Positions 27,497 to 36,978 are shown, counted from the first letter of the stretch. The stretch: DNA of 64,000 bases from Arthrobacter nitroguajacolicus_D (GCF_031455195.1 NZ_JAVDSH010000004.1:310001-374000), one strand, 5' to 3'. The notes: generated from the sequence alone by a model not told the origin. Translations and numbers: made by a program.

Positions 27497-27833
27497 ACGG
27501 CGTGCAGGGCGATTCAACGCCCCTGGGCCGTATGGACCCCCATTGGGACCACCGCAGGGCCATTGCGGACAGGGCCAGTGGCCTCCCACGGGCATATTCA
27601 GCTGTGGGCTACCCCCTTATTTGCAAGGATTCGCGCGTATCCACGATAGAATTGGCGTAGATCACTGAGCGCCGGTGAAACGTCGTCCAGGTCCTGAATC
27701 CACTCATGTGGCCCCAGGGACCCCTTCGTCGGAGTAGTCGGCGCAATCAGTCACGTGCCCGTTGACGGCCTCGGTTCGCCGTGGACAACTCCGGGAACGG
27801 CCGACATCGAGTACAGAGGAGTCGAAAGCGCCT
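27497..27833. promoter_or_regulatory. Intergenic leader of gyrB
   Basis: The 337-bp gap carries a possible -10 element TAGAAT at 27647, with no well-spaced -35 that I can see, and a single GTATCCACG resembling a DnaA box at 27638. Nothing else is evident. Frames starting further upstream than 27834 would extend gyrB into atypical sequence. Confidence 0.4.
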
Positions 27834-29912
27834 GTGGCTAACGACAATGCAGAGACCTTGGCAGTAGAGCCCGAAGAGGAGACTGTTCCCAAGCCCGACA
27901 CGCCCGCAGAGGCGCCCAGGGAGTACGGTGCCAGCGATATCACCGTGCTGGAGGGCCTCGAAGCCGTGCGCAAACGCCCGGGTATGTATATCGGTTCCAC
28001 CGGGCCCCGGGGCTTGCACCACTTGGTTTATGAAGTGGTGGACAACTCCGTCGATGAAGCCCTGGCCGGCTACTGCAGCCACATCGAAGTCACTCTTCGC
28101 GCGGATGGTGGCGTCCGGGTAGTGGACGACGGCCGCGGTATCCCCGTGGACATCCACCCCACCGAAGGCAAGCCGACAGTCGAAGTCGTCATGACCATCC
28201 TGCACGCCGGTGGCAAGTTCGGTGGCGGCGGATACGCAGTCTCCGGCGGCCTTCACGGTGTGGGCATCTCCGTGGTCAACGCCTTGTCTCGTCGCGTGGA
28301 CACGGAAGTCCGCCGCCAGGGCCACGTCTGGCGGATGACCTTCGCAGACGGCGGTAAGCCACAGGGCGAACTCGTCCAAGGCGAGGCTACGGAAGAGACC
28401 GGTACTTCCCAGACGTTCTACCCCGATGGCACCATCTTCGAGTCCACTGAGTTCGACTTCGAGACGCTGCGTGCCCGGTTCCAGCAGATGGCCTTCCTTA
28501 ACAAGGGCCTGAAAATCACGCTGACTGACGAACGCCCTGTTACGCGCGATGGCGACGACGACCTTGATCTCGACGCCGTTGCTACCGAGGGTGAAGTCAG
28601 CGCCGAGCACCGCACGGTGGTGTACCAATACCCGGACGGCCTGCTGGACTACGTCAAGCACCTGAACTCGAATAAAAAGGTTGAAATCGTCCACGAGGAC
28701 GTCATCGCCTTCGAGACTGAAGACACCGAGCGGCACATCGCCGTCGAAGTCGCCATGCAGTGGACCACCGCCTACTCGGAAAGTGTCCACACCTATGCGA
28801 ACACCATCAATACCCACGAGGGCGGAACCCACGAAGAGGGTTTCCGCGCTGCGATGACCTCGCTGATCAACCGCTACGCGCGGGAGAAGAGCATCATCAA
28901 GGAAAAAGATGACAACCTCACGGGTGACGACATCCGCGAAGGCCTCACGGCAGTCATCTCGGTCAAGCTTTCCGAGCCACAATTCGAAGGCCAGACCAAG
29001 ACCAAACTGGGCAATTCCGAGGTCAAGGGATTCGTTCAGCGCGTGGTCACGGACCAGTTGGGCGACTGGTTGGAGCGAAACCCCGGTCCCGCCCGCGACG
29101 TGATCCGTAAGGCCATATCGGCCGCACAGGCACGTATGGCAGCACGCAAGGCCCGCGACAACGCCCGCCGTAAGAGCCCCCTGGAATCGTTCGGCATGCC
29201 CGGCAAGTTGTCCGACTGCTCCTCGAAGGATCCGTCCCGCTGTGAGGTTTACCTGGTGGAGGGTGACTCGGCCGGTGGTTCGGCAAAGCGCGGCCGCAAC
29301 CCGGAAACCCAAGCCATCCTGCCCCTCCGTGGCAAAATCCTGAACGTGGAGCGCGCCCGGCTGGACAAGGCCCTTGGCAACGCCGAAGTCCAGTCCATGA
29401 TCACGGCTTTCGGTACGGGCATTGGCGAGGACTTCGATATCGCCAAGCTCCGCTATCACAAGATCGTCTTGATGGCCGATGCTGACGTCGACGGCCAGCA
29501 CATCACCACCCTGCTGATGACGCTGCTGTTCCGCTACATGCGCCCACTGATTGAAAACGGGTACGTGTACCTGGCCCAGCCGCCGCTGTACAGGATCAAG
29601 TGGTCCAACGCAGCGCACGACTACGTTTACAGCGACCGTGAGCGCGATGAGACCATCCGCAAGGGCGCTTCCATGAACAAGCGGCTTCCCAAGGACAACG
29701 GTATCCAGCGCTACAAGGGCTTGGGTGAGATGGACTACACGGAGCTGTGGGACACCACCATGGATCCCGATCGGCGCACGCTTTTGCAGGTCACCATGGA
29801 TGACGCGCTGGCCGCCGACCAGACGTTCTCCGTCCTGATGGGCGAGGACGTCGAATCGCGCCGAAACTTCATCCAGCAGAACGCCAAGGACGTCAGGTTC
29901 CTCGATATCTAG
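27834..29912 (+). CDS. gyrB: DNA gyrase subunit B
   Basis: This is the ATPase half of gyrase. It has the GHKL ATP site (EVVDNSVDEALAG, DDGRGIPV, GGLHGVG), the transducer, and the TOPRIM motifs EGDSAGGSAKRGR and DADVDGQHITTLL. The C-terminal QRYKGLGEM follows. I chose the GTG at 27834 (ANDNAETLAVEPEEE, 692 residues), which follows AGAGGAG by 12 bases. The in-frame start at 27762 gives an atypical Arg/Thr/Ser-rich leader. gyrA follows after 62 bases. Confidence 0.95.
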   Translation: MANDNAETLAVEPEEETVPKPDTPAEAPREYGASDITVLEGLEAVRKRPGMYIGSTGPRGLHHLVYEVVDNSVDEALAGYCSHIEVTLRADGGVRVVDDGRGIPVDIHPTEGKPTVEVVMTILHAGGKFGGGGYAVSGGLHGVGISVVNALSRRVDTEVRRQGHVWRMTFADGGKPQGELVQGEATEETGTSQTFYPDGTIFESTEFDFETLRARFQQMAFLNKGLKITLTDERPVTRDGDDDLDLDAVATEGEVSAEHRTVVYQYPDGLLDYVKHLNSNKKVEIVHEDVIAFETEDTERHIAVEVAMQWTTAYSESVHTYANTINTHEGGTHEEGFRAAMTSLINRYAREKSIIKEKDDNLTGDDIREGLTAVISVKLSEPQFEGQTKTKLGNSEVKGFVQRVVTDQLGDWLERNPGPARDVIRKAISAAQARMAARKARDNARRKSPLESFGMPGKLSDCSSKDPSRCEVYLVEGDSAGGSAKRGRNPETQAILPLRGKILNVERARLDKALGNAEVQSMITAFGTGIGEDFDIAKLRYHKIVLMADADVDGQHITTLLMTLLFRYMRPLIENGYVYLAQPPLYRIKWSNAAHDYVYSDRERDETIRKGASMNKRLPKDNGIQRYKGLGEMDYTELWDTTMDPDRRTLLQVTMDDALAADQTFSVLMGEDVESRRNFIQQNAKDVRFLDI

Positions 29913-29936
29913 AGGCCCCAGCGGGCATCTAGATAT
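29905..29936. repeat. Inverted repeat over the gyrB stop
   Basis: 9-bp arms ATATCTAGA (29905-29913) and TCTAGATAT (29928-29936) with a 14-base GC-rich spacer lie across the gyrB stop codon in the gyrB-gyrA gap. There is no T-tract, so it is not an obvious terminator. It could affect mRNA processing or gyrA translation. Confidence 0.6.
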
Positions 29937-29974
29937 TCCAGAACCGACATATACCTGAAACGGAAACTTAGATT

Positions 29975-32644
29975 ATGAGTGACGAAACTCCCGAAGTCCC
30001 GGCCTCTAACGACGGCGAGGACGTTGTTCTTGAGGGTGATGTGCTGACTGACCGCGTGGAACAGGTGGACCTGCAGACGGAAATGCAGCGGTCCTACCTG
30101 GACTACGCAATGGCCGTGATTGTCGGCCGTGCCCTCCCTGACGTACGGGACGGTCTCAAGCCGGTTCACCGTCGCGTCCTGTACGCGATGTTCGACGGCG
30201 GTTACCGCCCGGACCGCTCTTTCAACAAGTGCGCCCGCGTGGTCGGCGATGTCATGGGTACGTACCACCCGCACGGCGACATGGCGATCTACGACGCTTT
30301 GGTCCGCCTCATCCAGGACTGGACCATGCGCTACCCGCTGGCACTTGGCCAGGGTAACTTCGGTTCGCCCGGTAACGACGGCGCCGCTGCGCCCCGTTAC
30401 ACCGAAACCAAGATGGCCCAACTGGCCATGGAAATGGTCCGGGACATCGACGAGGAAACCGTCGACTTCCAGGACAACTACGACGGCAAGAACCAGGAAC
30501 CCACCATCCTGCCGGCCCGGTTCCCCAACCTGCTGGTGAACGGTTCCTCGGGCATCGCCGTCGGTATGGCCACCAACATTCCGCCGCATAACCTCCGCGA
30601 AGTCGCCGAAGGTGTCCAGTGGGCGCTGGATAACCCCACGGCCACCCGGGAAGAGCTCCTTGAAGCACTGTTGCTCCGTATCAAGGGACCCGATTTCCCT
30701 ACGGGTGCCACGATCCTCGGCCACAAGGGCATCGAAGACGCCTACCGTACCGGCCGCGGCTCCATCACCATGCGCGCAGTGGTCAATGTGGAGGAACTGC
30801 AGGGCCGCACCTGCCTGGTAGTTACTGAGCTTCCCTACCAGGCCAACCCGGACAACCTGGCCATCAAGATTGCCGAACTGGTCAAGGACGGCAAGATCCA
30901 GGGCATCGCCGATCTCCGCGATGAGACCTCGGGCCGTACAGGCCAGCGCTTGGTGATCGTTCTCAAGCGCGACGCAGTGGCCAAGGTGGTCCTCAACAAC
31001 CTGTACAAGCACACACAGCTGCAGGACAACTTCTCGGCCAACATGCTGGCAATCGTCGACGGCGTTCCGCGCACCTTGAGCCTGGACGCCTTCATCCGGC
31101 ACTGGGTTGCGCACCAGATGGACGTCATCGCGCGTCGCACCAGGTACCGCCTGCGCAAGGCCGAGGAAGAAGCACACATCCTGCGTGCACTCCTCAAGGC
31201 ACTGGACATGTTGGACGAGGTCATCGCCCTCATCCGCGCGTCGAACACCACTGAGGCGGCCCGCGAGGGTCTCATGGAGCTTTTGGAGATCGACGAACTC
31301 CAGGCCCGCGCCATCCTGGATATGCAGTTGCGCCGTTTGGCTGCCTTGGAACGCCAGAAGATCCAAGACCGCCATTCCGAGCTCGAGGCGATGATCCAGG
31401 AATACAACTCGATCCTGGCTTCCGAGGAACGCCAGCGGCAGATCATCAGCGAGGAACTCGCCGAGATCGTGGCCAAGCACGGCGACGACCGCCGCACGCA
31501 CATCCTGATGGGCTTCGACGGCGACATGTCCATGGAGGACCTGATCCCCGAAGAGGAAATGGTCGTCACGATTACGCGCGGCGGATACGTCAAGCGGACC
31601 CGGAGCGACAACTACCGCTCGCAGCAACGCGGCGGCAAGGGAATCAAGGGTGCGCAGCTGCGCGGCGACGACGTCGTGGAGCACTTCTTTGTGACCACCA
31701 CGCACCACTGGCTGCTGTTCTTCACCAACCTGGGACGCGTCTACCGCGCCAAGGCCTACGAGCTTGCGGAAGCTGGCCGCGATGCCAAGGGCCAGCACGT
31801 CGCCAACCTCCTGGCCTTCCAGCCGGACGAGCACATTGCGCAGGTCCTGGATCTGCGTGACTACCAGCAGGCACCATACCTGGTGCTCGCAACCAAGAAT
31901 GGCCTGGTCAAGAAGACAAGGCTGGAGGACTACGACACCAACCGCACGGCCGGTGTCATCGCCATCAACCTGCGCGACGAAGACGAACTCGTCTCTGCCC
32001 AGCTGGTCAGCGAAACCGACGACCTTCTCCTCGTGTCACGCAAGGGCCAATCGATCCGCTTCACAGCAACAGATGACGCGTTGCGCCCCATGGGACGCGC
32101 AACATCCGGTGTGACCGGTATGAAGTTCCGTGAAGACGACGAACTTTTGGCCGCTGACGTGGTCCAGGACGGCTCGTTCGTGTTCATCGTGACCGAGGGA
32201 GGCTACGCCAAGCGCACCGCCGTCGACGAGTACCGGCTCCAGGGCCGTGGCGGCCTGGGCATCAAGGTTGCCAAGCTCGCCGAAGACCGTGGCGACCTTG
32301 TGGGTGCCTTGATCGTGCAGGAAGAAGACGAAGTCCTGGTGGTCATGGAGGGCGGAAAGGTGGTCCGGTCAGCCGTCACCGGAGTCCCTGCAAAGGGCCG
32401 CGACACCATGGGCGTCATTTTCGCCAAGCCTGACAAGAATGACCGGATCATCGAAGTAGCACGCAACAGCGAACGTGGTTTGGAAGTCGAAGAATCTGAG
32501 GACGGACTCGACGATGACGTAACGTTGGCTGAAGACGACGGCGCCGCTGAGGCGACCGTCACGCCCGAAACGGAAAATGACGCAGACCCGGAAACCGAAA
32601 CGGGCGCGGAGCTGAACGAAGACAATACCGGAGGTAACGAGTGA
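29975..32644 (+). CDS. gyrA: DNA gyrase subunit A
   Basis: This is the breakage-reunion half of gyrase, 889 residues. It has the DVRDGLKPVHRRVLYAM start region, the active-site tyrosine in AAPRYTETKM near residue 145, and the GQRGGKGIKG-like GyrA box (SQQRGGKGIKGAQL). Six C-terminal blade repeats and an acidic tail follow. In the quinolone-resistance region the sequence is HPHGDMAIYDAL, so the residue equivalent to E. coli Ser83 is Met103 here, while Asp107 (Asp87) is kept. The last bases overlap the next gene (GTGA). Confidence 0.96.
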   Translation: MSDETPEVPASNDGEDVVLEGDVLTDRVEQVDLQTEMQRSYLDYAMAVIVGRALPDVRDGLKPVHRRVLYAMFDGGYRPDRSFNKCARVVGDVMGTYHPHGDMAIYDALVRLIQDWTMRYPLALGQGNFGSPGNDGAAAPRYTETKMAQLAMEMVRDIDEETVDFQDNYDGKNQEPTILPARFPNLLVNGSSGIAVGMATNIPPHNLREVAEGVQWALDNPTATREELLEALLLRIKGPDFPTGATILGHKGIEDAYRTGRGSITMRAVVNVEELQGRTCLVVTELPYQANPDNLAIKIAELVKDGKIQGIADLRDETSGRTGQRLVIVLKRDAVAKVVLNNLYKHTQLQDNFSANMLAIVDGVPRTLSLDAFIRHWVAHQMDVIARRTRYRLRKAEEEAHILRALLKALDMLDEVIALIRASNTTEAAREGLMELLEIDELQARAILDMQLRRLAALERQKIQDRHSELEAMIQEYNSILASEERQRQIISEELAEIVAKHGDDRRTHILMGFDGDMSMEDLIPEEEMVVTITRGGYVKRTRSDNYRSQQRGGKGIKGAQLRGDDVVEHFFVTTTHHWLLFFTNLGRVYRAKAYELAEAGRDAKGQHVANLLAFQPDEHIAQVLDLRDYQQAPYLVLATKNGLVKKTRLEDYDTNRTAGVIAINLRDEDELVSAQLVSETDDLLLVSRKGQSIRFTATDDALRPMGRATSGVTGMKFREDDELLAADVVQDGSFVFIVTEGGYAKRTAVDEYRLQGRGGLGIKVAKLAEDRGDLVGALIVQEEDEVLVVMEGGKVVRSAVTGVPAKGRDTMGVIFAKPDKNDRIIEVARNSERGLEVEESEDGLDDDVTLAEDDGAAEATVTPETENDADPETETGAELNEDNTGGNE

Positions 32645-33354
32645 GTAATTCCGACTCATATCCCAAGCCGAGCACAGGTGTCCCCGGCGGACTCCGGCAG
32701 CCCTCGGGCAACGCGCAGGCAGGAACCCCTGCACGGCCACAGCAGCGTCCAGGAGCCGGCGAAGCAGGGGCTCGCCCCGCGGCCGGCACTAACTCTGCCC
32801 AGCGGCCCGCGGGTGCTCCCGGCCAGCGTCCCGCGCAGCCGGGGCAGCGTCCCGCAGGAGCAGGAACCCAGCGCCCGGCAGGTGCTCCCGGACAGCGTCC
32901 CGCGCAGGCTGGACAGCGTCCCGCAGGCGCAGGAGCCCAGCGACCCGCCCAGGGCGGTCCGGGCTTGGTAAAGCCCGCTCCCAAGGCCAAGGTTCGCCGC
33001 GCACGGTTGCTTGTCAGCAAGGTCGACCCGTGGTCGGTCCTGAAGATGGCTTTCCTTCTGTCCGTCGCACTGGGCATTGTCACCGTGGTGGCCGCGATCG
33101 TCCTCTGGACCGTCCTGGACCTGACTGGCATCTTCAACCAGGTGGATAGCCTCCTGGGCACCCTGGCAGGTTCCGAAGGCAGCGGATTCGAATTGAAGAA
33201 GATCGCTTCCCTGGGGCAGGTGGCTTCCTTCGCCACCATTATTGCCGTTGTGAACGTGGTCCTGCTGACCGCCCTCTCCATGCTCTCCGCCGTGCTGTAT
33301 AACATTTCGGCAACGTTGGTTGGCGGCGTGGGCGTCACCTTGACCGACGATTAG
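32641..33354 (+). CDS. DUF3566 membrane protein
   Basis: This 237-residue protein begins at the GTG at 32641, overlapping the gyrA stop. Residues 20-105 are a low-complexity Pro/Ala/Gly/Gln/Arg region with imperfect repeats of about 13-15 residues around QRPAGAPGQRPAQPG. Residues 120-237 are a DUF3566 domain with two membrane helices (about 135-160 and 200-225) and a short extracytoplasmic loop. Proteins of this kind follow gyrA in many actinobacteria, including mycobacteria. The molecular role is unknown; the coupling with gyrA suggests only co-expression. Confidence 0.88.
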   Translation: MSNSDSYPKPSTGVPGGLRQPSGNAQAGTPARPQQRPGAGEAGARPAAGTNSAQRPAGAPGQRPAQPGQRPAGAGTQRPAGAPGQRPAQAGQRPAGAGAQRPAQGGPGLVKPAPKAKVRRARLLVSKVDPWSVLKMAFLLSVALGIVTVVAAIVLWTVLDLTGIFNQVDSLLGTLAGSEGSGFELKKIASLGQVASFATIIAVVNVVLLTALSMLSAVLYNISATLVGGVGVTLTDD

Positions 33355-33412
33355 GAAAAAACCGCGGAAATAGGCCAAATATGGCTGAAATCCGTGGTGG
33401 GAAAGCCTCGAT

Positions 33413-33442
33413 TTGAGATCGGGCCGGGATGTGCTGTACAGT
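33413..33442 (+). promoter_or_regulatory. Promoter of tRNA-Ile
   Basis: TTGAGA (33413-33418) and TACAGT (33437-33442) are separated by 18 bases. A start about 7 bases further on would lie about 20 bases before the mature tRNA. Confidence 0.5.
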
Positions 33443-33467
33443 CATATCTCGGCCCGATGAGGCATCG

Positions 33468-33541
33468 GGGCGTATAGCTCAGGCGGTTAGAGCGCTTCGC
33501 TGATAACGAAGAGGTCCCAGGTTCAAGTCCTGGTACGCCCA
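33468..33541 (+). tRNA. tRNA-Ile (GAT)
   Basis: The 74-nt cloverleaf has acceptor arms GGGCGTA/TACGCCC, D-arm AGCTCAGGCGGTTAGAGC and anticodon GAT at 33502-33504. The T-arm is CCAGGTTCAAGTCCTGG. No CCA is encoded (ACGG follows), so it depends on the CCA-adding enzyme. Confidence 0.97.
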
Positions 33542-33588
33542 CGGAACCAAAAGTGGTTCAGGTAAAACTGAACTGGAATGAGGTACTT

Positions 33589-33708
33589 GTGAAGAAGTTG
33601 CTTGTAGTAGTTGCAGCAGCGATCGCAGGTGTCCTGGTCTATAAAAAGGCTCAGGAATCCGAAGCCCGGAAGGATGTCTGGAGCCAGTCGACCGATAACG
33701 TCGATTAG
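33589..33708 (+). CDS. DLW-39 family small protein
   Basis: The frame encodes exactly 39 residues from the GTG at 33589, after GGAATGAGG. It starts MKKLLVVVAAAIAGVLVYKK, a single membrane helix, and continues with QESEARKDVWSQSTDNVD. Length, helix and the RKD-x-W segment match the small actinobacterial family named for a DLW motif and 39 residues. Here the motif reads DVW. It lies between tRNA-Ile and tRNA-Ala downstream of gyrA, the usual family context. Function is unknown. Confidence 0.88.
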   Translation: MKKLLVVVAAAIAGVLVYKKAQESEARKDVWSQSTDNVD

Positions 33709-33778
33709 CCGAGGAGCCCGGTTGGGACTGGTAATTCACAGTCAAAACATAGGGTATGATTGACGGGTTGCTTCTTAT

Positions 33779-33851
33779 GGGGGCATGGCGCAATTGGTAG
33801 CGCACCTGCTTTGCAAGCAGGGGGTTCGGGGTTCGAGTCCCCGTGCCTCCA
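33779..33851 (+). tRNA. tRNA-Ala (TGC)
   Basis: The 73-nt cloverleaf has acceptor arms GGGGGCA/TGCCTCC (one G-T pair), anticodon stem CCTGC/GCAGG with TGC at 33812-33814, and T-arm CGGGGTTCGAGTCCCCG. CCA follows at 33852-33854, so this one may carry an encoded CCA. A TATGAT -10-like element lies at 33755-33760. Confidence 0.97.
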
Positions 33852-33859
33852 CCATAAGG

Positions 33860-33890
33860 AAAGTCCCGGTCAGAAATGGCCGGGACTTTT
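33860..33890 (+). terminator. Rho-independent terminator after tRNA-Ala
   Basis: A 10-bp stem AAAGTCCCGG/CCGGGACTTT (33860-33869 with 33880-33889) with a 10-base loop is followed by a short T run. Confidence 0.88.
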
Positions 33891-33945
33891 GCTTTAAGTC
33901 CACCGCTTTCCGAGGCGTCAAAGGCTTGCGCGGTGTAAGGCAAGC

Positions 33946-35934
33946 TCAAGGTGCTGGAACCCGCTGGAGCGCCTGCTCGATGAATGACTTCAACTCACTG
34001 CCCCCCAGAACGGGCGTGACAACGCCACGTTCCAGGGTCGGCTGGGTCTTCGCCGCCGCTGTGGTCAACGCGCCCTCCGCACTCTTACGCGCCGCCGCTG
34101 CCGACGCTGTATCTCCCCGCTTGGTCGCCTCCAGCATGACCAGGGCGTCCTCGACGCCGTGTCCGTATTCGGCCGAGGCTGCAACCCATGCCGTGGCATC
34201 CTGGGCGAATCCCGGCTGCGCCATCCGTGGCAGAAGCTCCGGCAGGCGCTGAAGTAGCACGGCGCGAGCCTTCAAACCACCGGAGGGAACCCGTCCGGCG
34301 TCGTAATCCTGCCAGAACTGGTCAATATCTCGCCGCAGCTCGGGAGCGGAAGGCGTTAGTTCATCGTCCTGCCAGTCCTGGTTGAGGTCAACGAAGGCAC
34401 GCACTGCGGCTTGGACTTCGGGGTCAGGACCCGCCAGCAGGGAGAGGGCAGCATTCATGGATTCGTCTGGATGATAAGCCGGGCCGTTCCAGGAGAGATC
34501 GGCGTAATTGAAGATGGCAGGTAGGGACAGGTACGGCTCAATCATCGGGTTGGTGACGATGCCCCGGACTGTCTTGTAGAGGTCGGCGTCCCTGCCGATC
34601 ACGGGCGCCAGGAACAAACGGTCTTGGGAGTAGTCGTTGACTGGGTAGTTATCCCAGAGCACGATATCCCGCGGCGACCCGGGCCTCCCGTAGCTGTCGC
34701 CTGCCGTCTTCGCCGAGTCCAGGGTGATCCGGTGTGACACGACTTCTTCACCTGTCCACTGGACCACTATCCCTGGATTCAGTGCAGTGCCGAGTTCCCT
34801 TTTGTAGGGAGTGCTCCGGGAACCGTTGTAGAACGTGGGGACTGTTTCCAGTGGCAGCACGCCGTCCTTGCCGGAGATGAATTTTTCATTGATGTCGTTC
34901 AGGAAGGAGGCCTGGGCTTTGGCCAGGTTTGCCTGGCCGGAGCCGAACTCCCGGAGGTCTTCCGCGCACTGGACTTTGGTGGCTATGTCGTCAAGGGGAA
35001 TAACGAAGGATCGAACACCCAGCGAATACAACGATTCAAGCTTGGCCACGGCGTCGTCCAAATCCGATGCGCGCGAGTAGCAGACGTCGATCCCGGGTGA
35101 GAGGGCATAGCTAAACCGGAGGTGATTGGCCGCGGCGGCGTCGATAAGTTCCCGCAGTTCACCTAGTTCCTGGTTGGAGTACAGGTCGCGCCACTTTTCC
35201 CTCAGCAGGGGATCGTCCTTGGGGGAATAGATGTAGGTATTCATCTTTTGCCGGCCAGCGAATTCGATGACGTCGAGGCGGGCCTGGTGAGACCAAGGCG
35301 TGCCGTAGAAGCCCTCAATGACGCCTCGGGTTTCGGTCAGCGGCCAGTCGCTGATGCGCACGGCCGCCAACGCACCGTCCTTCAGCAGTTGGCGAAGCGT
35401 CTGCACTCCGTGGAAAACGCCGTCGTTGTCCCGGCCGGCCAACACCGCCGTCGGAATTCCTTCAATCGTTCCGGTAGCTACGGCGTAACCCTCGGGCCGT
35501 TCGAGTGCGCTCCGAATCTCCGGGTCGCCGTCCAAGCGCAGTGCTTTGAGGGCGGCATCGGAGTCGGTCCCAACACGAATGGCAGAGGCGCCCTGGCGAG
35601 GGGTGGAAAGTGTAGTCACGACTTCGGCCGTTCCTCCGGCTCCGGCAATCAGATCCCGCACGGCGTCGACCGAGGCTTGGTCCGTTCCCTCCGGGGCTAC
35701 GACGTATACATGGCCGTTCAGGGGAACGGGCCCTCCGGCTTCGGCGCGGGCATGTTGCGGCACAGGGAAGATGCTCGGAACCGCCGCAACATCTCCGCCC
35801 TTCCCGTCGGGACGGTCGTGGGCAACAACGAACCACCCGCTCACGACGAGGGCGGCAACGAGTGCCACGCCTGCGATCAGCAAGAAGACAGGCCGCCTGC
35901 GTCTGGCGCCGGCGCTGATGGGTGCGTTGTTCAA
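33946..35934 (-). CDS. Secreted or membrane-anchored GH84-like beta-N-acetylglucosaminidase
   Basis: The 662-residue protein has an N-terminal membrane helix (about 16-38) after four arginines, so it is exported and probably anchored. Residues 50-195 resemble the N-terminal domain found before the catalytic barrel in GH20 and GH84 enzymes. The barrel (about 200-480) begins TRGVIEGFYGTPWSHQ and contains the adjacent aspartates Asp315-Asp316 in VIPLDD, which fit the catalytic pair of family GH84. A helical C-terminal domain follows. The family acts on N-acetylglucosaminides; the natural substrate here is unknown. It is convergent with the tRNA-Ala transcript. Confidence 0.85.
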   Translation of the reverse strand: MNNAPISAGARRRRPVFLLIAGVALVAALVVSGWFVVAHDRPDGKGGDVAAVPSIFPVPQHARAEAGGPVPLNGHVYVVAPEGTDQASVDAVRDLIAGAGGTAEVVTTLSTPRQGASAIRVGTDSDAALKALRLDGDPEIRSALERPEGYAVATGTIEGIPTAVLAGRDNDGVFHGVQTLRQLLKDGALAAVRISDWPLTETRGVIEGFYGTPWSHQARLDVIEFAGRQKMNTYIYSPKDDPLLREKWRDLYSNQELGELRELIDAAAANHLRFSYALSPGIDVCYSRASDLDDAVAKLESLYSLGVRSFVIPLDDIATKVQCAEDLREFGSGQANLAKAQASFLNDINEKFISGKDGVLPLETVPTFYNGSRSTPYKRELGTALNPGIVVQWTGEEVVSHRITLDSAKTAGDSYGRPGSPRDIVLWDNYPVNDYSQDRLFLAPVIGRDADLYKTVRGIVTNPMIEPYLSLPAIFNYADLSWNGPAYHPDESMNAALSLLAGPDPEVQAAVRAFVDLNQDWQDDELTPSAPELRRDIDQFWQDYDAGRVPSGGLKARAVLLQRLPELLPRMAQPGFAQDATAWVAASAEYGHGVEDALVMLEATKRGDTASAAAARKSAEGALTTAAAKTQPTLERGVVTPVLGGSELKSFIEQALQRVPAP

Positions 35935-36052
35935 TCAGGTAACCCCTCGTGTATGCCGTAACCGGCTCACTGGAATGCTGAGTCAAGACAATCACACTGT
36001 CCCCGCATCAGGTAGGGATAGAAGCGCCTCACCGCCACACTAAGGTTGATCC

Positions 36053-36961
36053 GTGACCCTTCTCATCGCCTCCCTCGGGGTACTGGGAGTAGCCTCTTCC
36101 GGCCCACTCATTGCAGGCACCCTCGGGGCCACCTCCGTGACCGCTCTGGCCATTGCCTTTTGGCGCAACGCGATCGGGGCTTTGGTGATGGCCACTCCCG
36201 TGGCTGTTCGCGAGCCTAAGGCTTTCGGAAGGATCACGCGCCGGGAGTTCGGCTGGTCCGCTACCGCCGCTGTCGCGTTGGCCTTCCATTTCGCGTGCTT
36301 CATTACCGCCCTGGAACTGACATCCGTTGCGGCCGCCACGGCCTTGGTGTGCCTGCAATCGGCTTGGATTGCCGTTTTCCAGTTGTTCCGCGGCACCCGG
36401 CACCGCTGGCCGGTGCTGTTGGGCCTGGGGATAGCCTTTGGCGGGGTGGTGGCTATTACCGGATTCGATATGGGGTCCTCGCCAGAGGCACTCCTGGGTG
36501 ACGTCCTGGCGCTTGCTGGTGGCGCCTTGGCGGGCCTCTACACGCTGGCAGGCGGGAAGGCCCGCCAGTCGATGGGCACCGGCACGTACACCACCCTCTG
36601 CTACGGCATCTGCGCGGCGATCGTTGCAGTGCTGGCTGCCTTCAGCGGGCAGGCCCTTGTAGGGTTCGACGCCGGCGGCTGGCTGGGGATTGTTGCCATC
36701 ACCGTCTGCGCGCAGCTGGTGGGACACACAGCGTTCAATCACCTGCTGGCCACGATGAGTCCCTTGCTGGTGTCGATGATTATCCTGTTGGAGATTCCGG
36801 GCGCGGCGATCCTCGCAGCAGTCTTCCTGAAGGAAACGCTGCCGGCTGGCACGTATGCGGGGCTGGCGCTGATTCTCGTGGGCCTGGCGGTCGTGGTGGC
36901 CGGACAACGGCGTGGGCGGCCTGAAGCAGACCGTGGCGAAGCTGAGCTGGGCACCGACTAG
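36053..36961 (+). CDS. EamA/DMT-family transporter
   Basis: The 302-residue protein begins at the GTG at 36053 and shows ten hydrophobic helices arranged as two EamA repeats (about 5-140 and 155-285). A loop containing the HRWPVLLGLGIAFGG motif lies between the repeats, and the tail is hydrophilic. Members export metabolites or amino acids; no substrate can be named. It ends 17 bases from the convergent GT2 gene, leaving no room for a separate terminator. Confidence 0.9.
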   Translation: MTLLIASLGVLGVASSGPLIAGTLGATSVTALAIAFWRNAIGALVMATPVAVREPKAFGRITRREFGWSATAAVALAFHFACFITALELTSVAAATALVCLQSAWIAVFQLFRGTRHRWPVLLGLGIAFGGVVAITGFDMGSSPEALLGDVLALAGGALAGLYTLAGGKARQSMGTGTYTTLCYGICAAIVAVLAAFSGQALVGFDAGGWLGIVAITVCAQLVGHTAFNHLLATMSPLLVSMIILLEIPGAAILAAVFLKETLPAGTYAGLALILVGLAVVVAGQRRGRPEADRGEAELGTD

Positions 36962-36978
36962 CCGCCCGGCGTCGTGCG

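Noticed and set aside
27747..29618. 623-codon frame antisense to gyrB
   Set aside because: A shadow of gyrB; long antisense frames are common opposite GC-rich genes.
29909..31834. 641-codon frame antisense to gyrA
   Set aside because: A shadow of gyrA with no recognisable domain.
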